Source: Lachnospiraceae bacterium UBA3801
GTDB lineage: Bacteria > Bacillota > Clostridia > Lachnospirales > Lachnospiraceae
NCBI GenBank assembly: GCA_002368685.1
Contig: DFEN01000012.1
Location: 1 to 7,153 of the forward strand
DNA length: 7,153 bases
Direction of reading: 5' to 3'
In this document: piece after piece, positions 7,039 through 7,153 of the stretch
How the letters are laid out: every line of letters begins with the position of its first letter
Numbering within the stretch: position 1 is the stretch's first letter
Program-made: the position numbers and the translations under genes
The notes under the pieces: model-generated
Databases searched by the model: none
Told to the model about the DNA's origin: nothing
Seen by the model: the letters and a program-made list of their open reading frames with translations, nothing else

Positions 7039-7056
7039 TGCCCTCTTTTCAGGGCA
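7039..7056 (+). other. Hairpin at the 5' end of the rpmH leader
   Basis: TGCCCT and AGGGCA pair as a 6-bp stem around a CTTTTC loop; a G-U and a U-A pair could extend it outward. It starts only a few bases after the expected transcription start. No U-run follows, so it is not an ordinary terminator. It may protect the 5' end of the mRNA or be a small regulatory leader. Confidence 0.45.
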
Positions 7057-7073
7057 GAATATATCATATATAG

Positions 7074-7081
7074 AAAGGAAG
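7074..7081 (+). promoter_or_regulatory. rpmH ribosome binding site
   Basis: AAAGGAAG on the plus strand; its last base is 8 nt before the rpmH ATG. Confidence 0.75.
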
Positions 7082-7089
7082 AAAAAATT

Positions 7090-7153
7090 ATGAAGATGAC
7101 ATTTCAGCCAAAGAAGAAATCAAGATCTAAGGTTCATGGTTTCAGAAAGAGAA
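7090..7153 (+). CDS. rpmH: 50S ribosomal protein L34, N-terminal part (cut by right edge)
   Basis: L34 is a small basic protein of the large ribosomal subunit. The first 21 codons are visible and read MKMTFQPKKKSRSKVHGFRK plus Arg, which matches the conserved start of L34 (usually about 44 aa in total); the rest lies beyond the right edge. The ATG has a good ribosome site and a strong promoter upstream. It is divergent from dnaA across the origin, the standard Firmicutes arrangement, and would normally be followed by rnpA. Confidence 0.96.
   Translation, partial: MKMTFQPKKKSRSKVHGFRKR

Overview
This window is the chromosomal replication-origin neighbourhood of a low-GC Gram-positive bacterium. 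The order rpmH / dnaA / dnaN / yaaA / recF / gyrB / gyrA is the classic Firmicutes origin cluster. The AT-rich sequence, the L34 start MKMTFQPKKKSRSK and the style of DnaA and DnaN suggest Clostridia, probably Lachnospirales. The genus cannot be fixed from sequence alone.

Layout from right to left. rpmH (L34, cut by the right edge) is the only + strand gene and has a near-perfect SigA-type promoter. Next is a gene-free stretch of about 460 bp (6631-7089) that holds a cluster of DnaA boxes, the dnaA promoter and the dnaA leader. On the minus strand then follow dnaA, a 162-bp gap, dnaN, yaaA (S4 RNA-binding protein), recF, gyrB, and the first 187 codons of gyrA, which runs off the left edge. 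From dnaN to gyrB the genes are packed with gaps of 4-16 bp, and no terminator-like hairpin was seen between dnaA and gyrA, so operon-type transcription is likely.

The origin appears bipartite, as in Bacillus subtilis. One DnaA-box cluster lies upstream of dnaA. The other part lies between dnaA and dnaN and contains two weak tandem DnaA boxes, six perfect DnaA-trio repeats and a 22-bp pure A/T tract, in the order known to be the strand-opening site of B. subtilis. DnaA would bind the boxes, extend along the trios and melt the A/T tract. DnaN (sliding clamp) then holds the polymerase, gyrase (GyrA/GyrB) removes the supercoils made by the forks, RecF helps repair stalled forks, and L34 and the S4 protein belong to the ribosome side of growth.

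The gene content is ordinary and I see no undescribed system. The points most worth a second look are the trio/unwinding module, the DnaA recognition loop that departs from the canonical motif alongside a TTATCAACA-type box repertoire, and a strong Shine-Dalgarno with overlapping mini-ORFs in the dnaA leader.
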